Part shown: positions 62,925 through 64,000 of the stretch, piece by piece
Numbering within the stretch: position 1 is the stretch's first letter
How the letters are laid out: every line of letters begins with the position of its first letter
Assembly: GCF_900155915.1 (NCBI RefSeq)
Contig: NZ_FTPO01000001.1
Location: forward strand, 868,001-932,000
Source: Microbacterium sp. RU33B
Lineage (GTDB): Bacteria; Actinomycetota; Actinomycetes; Actinomycetales; Microbacteriaceae
Direction of reading: 5' to 3'
DNA length: 64,000 bases
The notes under the pieces: model-generated
The model's database searches: none
What the model was told of the DNA's origin: nothing
What the model saw: only the letters and a program-made list of their open reading frames with translations
Made by a program: the position numbers and the translations under genes

Positions 62925-63809
62925 ATGCAGCGCGAGCCGGGGTCGGAGGGACGCCGGATCACCGGTCCCAGCGATCTTCACCTGCACTCGATCCGCTCCG
63001 ACGGCACAGAGTCGCCCGCGGAGGTCATGTCGGCCGCGCACCGCCACGGAGTGCGGACCGCGGCGCTCACCGACCACGACACGACGGCGGGCTGGGCCGA
63101 GGCGGCCGACGCGGCGACGTCGCTCGGGATGACCTTCCTCCCGGGCATGGAGATGTCGGCGAGAGACGAGTGGCGCAGCGTCCACGTTCTCGCATACCTG
63201 TTCGATCCCGACGACGCCGACCTCCGCGCCGAGACGGAGCGCATCCGCCTCGATCGGGTGGGGCGCGCCGAGCGCATCGTCCGCAACATCGGCCGCGACT
63301 ACCCGCTCACGTGGGACGACGTGCTCTCCCACACCGGCTCCGGTGCGACCGTGGGTCGGCCGCACATCGCCGACGCCCTCGTGGCCCGCGGTCTCGCACG
63401 CACGCGGAGCGAGGCCTTCGACGGCATCCTGCATCCGCGCGAGGGCTACTACGAGGGTCACTACGCACCCGACCCGCGTCGCTCGGTGAGCCTCATCGTC
63501 GCGGCCGGGGGAGTGCCGATCATCGCGCATCCGTCGTCGGCCGGCCGCTCGCGGATGATGTCGCGCGAGCTCCTCGAAGAACTCATCGCGCTGGGCCTCG
63601 CCGGCTTCGAGCTCGATCATCGGGAGAACACGGAGTCGGGCACGAAAGTCCTCCGTCGGATCGTCGCGACGCACGACCTCATCGTCACCGGGTCGAGCGA
63701 CTACCACGGAGTGGGCAAGCCCAATCTGCCCGGGGAGAACACCACCGCGGACGACATGGTCGCCCGCATCATCGCCCGTGGAACGGGAAGCGCCCCCGTC
63801 TTCCCCTGA
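62925..63809 (+). CDS. PHP-domain phosphoesterase
   Basis: 294 residues from ATG 62925, with TACGCT six bases before (leaderless). Metal ligands begin with H19-x-H21 in DLHLHS, then TDHDT, a Glu in PGMEMSA, the HPSSAGR block and SDYHG at the end. Similar to the 3',5'-nucleoside bisphosphate phosphatase / YciV (RNase AM) group. Its stop codon lies in the loop of the following hairpin. Confidence 0.9.
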   Translation: MQREPGSEGRRITGPSDLHLHSIRSDGTESPAEVMSAAHRHGVRTAALTDHDTTAGWAEAADAATSLGMTFLPGMEMSARDEWRSVHVLAYLFDPDDADLRAETERIRLDRVGRAERIVRNIGRDYPLTWDDVLSHTGSGATVGRPHIADALVARGLARTRSEAFDGILHPREGYYEGHYAPDPRRSVSLIVAAGGVPIIAHPSSAGRSRMMSRELLEELIALGLAGFELDHRENTESGTKVLRRIVATHDLIVTGSSDYHGVGKPNLPGENTTADDMVARIIARGTGSAPVFP

Positions 63810-63825
63810 GGGAAGACGAGGGCGC
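63790..63825. terminator. Terminator after the PHP gene
   Basis: 16-bp stem with one mismatch, arms 63790-63805 and 63810-63825, loop CTGA containing the stop codon of the PHP gene. It sits between convergent genes and could serve both strands. Confidence 0.75.
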
Positions 63826-63845
63826 ACCGGAGAGGCGATCGCCGA

Positions 63846-64000
63846 TCAGGCCAGAGCCTTGGCCTTCAGCGCGTCGAACTCGGCCTGCGTGATCGAGCCG
63901 GCGTCGAGAAGGGCCTTCGCCTTCGCGATCTCCTCCGACGGGCTCGAGCCGGCCACCTGCTTGATGTAGTCGTCCTGCGCGGACTTGAACTCGCGTGCGG
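63846..64000 (-). CDS. SHOCT-domain protein, C-terminal part
   Basis: The minus frame is open to the window end, giving about 51 residues: a hydrophilic helix (EFKSAQDDYIKQVAG) and then the SHOCT helix pair with EEIAKAKALLDAGSITQAEFDALKAKALA at the C-terminus, the short oligomerisation domain common at the ends of membrane or phage-like proteins. The rest of the gene lies beyond the window. Confidence 0.8.
   Translation of the reverse strand, partial: AREFKSAQDDYIKQVAGSSPSEEIAKAKALLDAGSITQAEFDALKAKALA

Overview
This window is very GC-rich chromosomal DNA with an actinobacterial character, most likely from Microbacteriaceae (Microbacterium or a close relative). The signs are GTG/ATG starts behind leaderless TAnnnT promoters, a NrtR-headed NAD operon, a glycine-riboswitch gcvTHP operon, and a dapD/dapE - DUF3117 - O-methyltransferase - tatB - mrp - DUF1003 - CBS-protein block resembling the order I remember from mycobacteria. 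The genus is an inference. I see no rRNA, tRNA, CRISPR array, prophage, plasmid origin or recognisable insertion sequence. The strands are densely packed, and gaps are mostly under 250 bp.

Layout. 1-7.7 kb: end of ychF, a P-loop kinase, an ABC-F ATPase, small regulators, a saccharopine-dehydrogenase-like oxidoreductase, then a tightly overlapped membrane protein / patatin lipase / acyltransferase operon. 7.7-13.2 kb: sortase with a secreted DUF4397 protein, two tiny ORFs (35 aa and a 70-aa zinc ribbon), an ECF sigma factor with a membrane partner, an Fpg/Nei glycosylase, and a 45-aa cysteine-rich peptide with a membrane protein. 13.2-19.5 kb: AhpD-like protein, DHA2 efflux pump, DUF1345 protein, ABC exporter, glycosyltransferase. 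19.5-25.3 kb: nrtR-nadA-nadB-nadC-cysteine desulfurase operon (minus strand), de novo NAD synthesis with its own regulator and a probable iron-sulfur supplier. 25.4-31.4 kb: MarP-like membrane protease, then the glycine cleavage operon behind a tandem glycine riboswitch.

31.4-40.7 kb: a solitary AbiEi/DUF559-like nuclease gene bracketed by GGGGTTT palindromes, a CPBP protease, and a peptide ABC importer (binding lipoprotein, two permeases, fused double ATPase) interrupted by an antisense PH-domain membrane gene. 40.8-47.7 kb: typA, DUF2200, an AzlCD-type exporter, ferredoxin, dapC, citrate synthase. 47.7-57.1 kb: DDAH, PPK2, divergent dapD/dapE, a PIG-V-type mannosyltransferase, DUF3117, O-methyltransferase, tatB, then mrp / DUF1003 / PRC-MgtE_N-CBS. 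57.1-64 kb: a stress-protein-like membrane protein, alpha/beta hydrolase, gamma-glutamyltransferase overlapped with Xaa-Pro aminopeptidase, EEP-family hydrolase, PHP phosphoesterase, and the end of a SHOCT protein.

Most of the window is ordinary core genome. The stretches least explained by known families are the 9.2-9.9 kb sigma-factor neighbourhood (small peptide, zinc ribbon, perfect inverted repeat, a 23-bp element present twice), the 45-aa cysteine-rich peptide, and the palindrome-bracketed nuclease gene.
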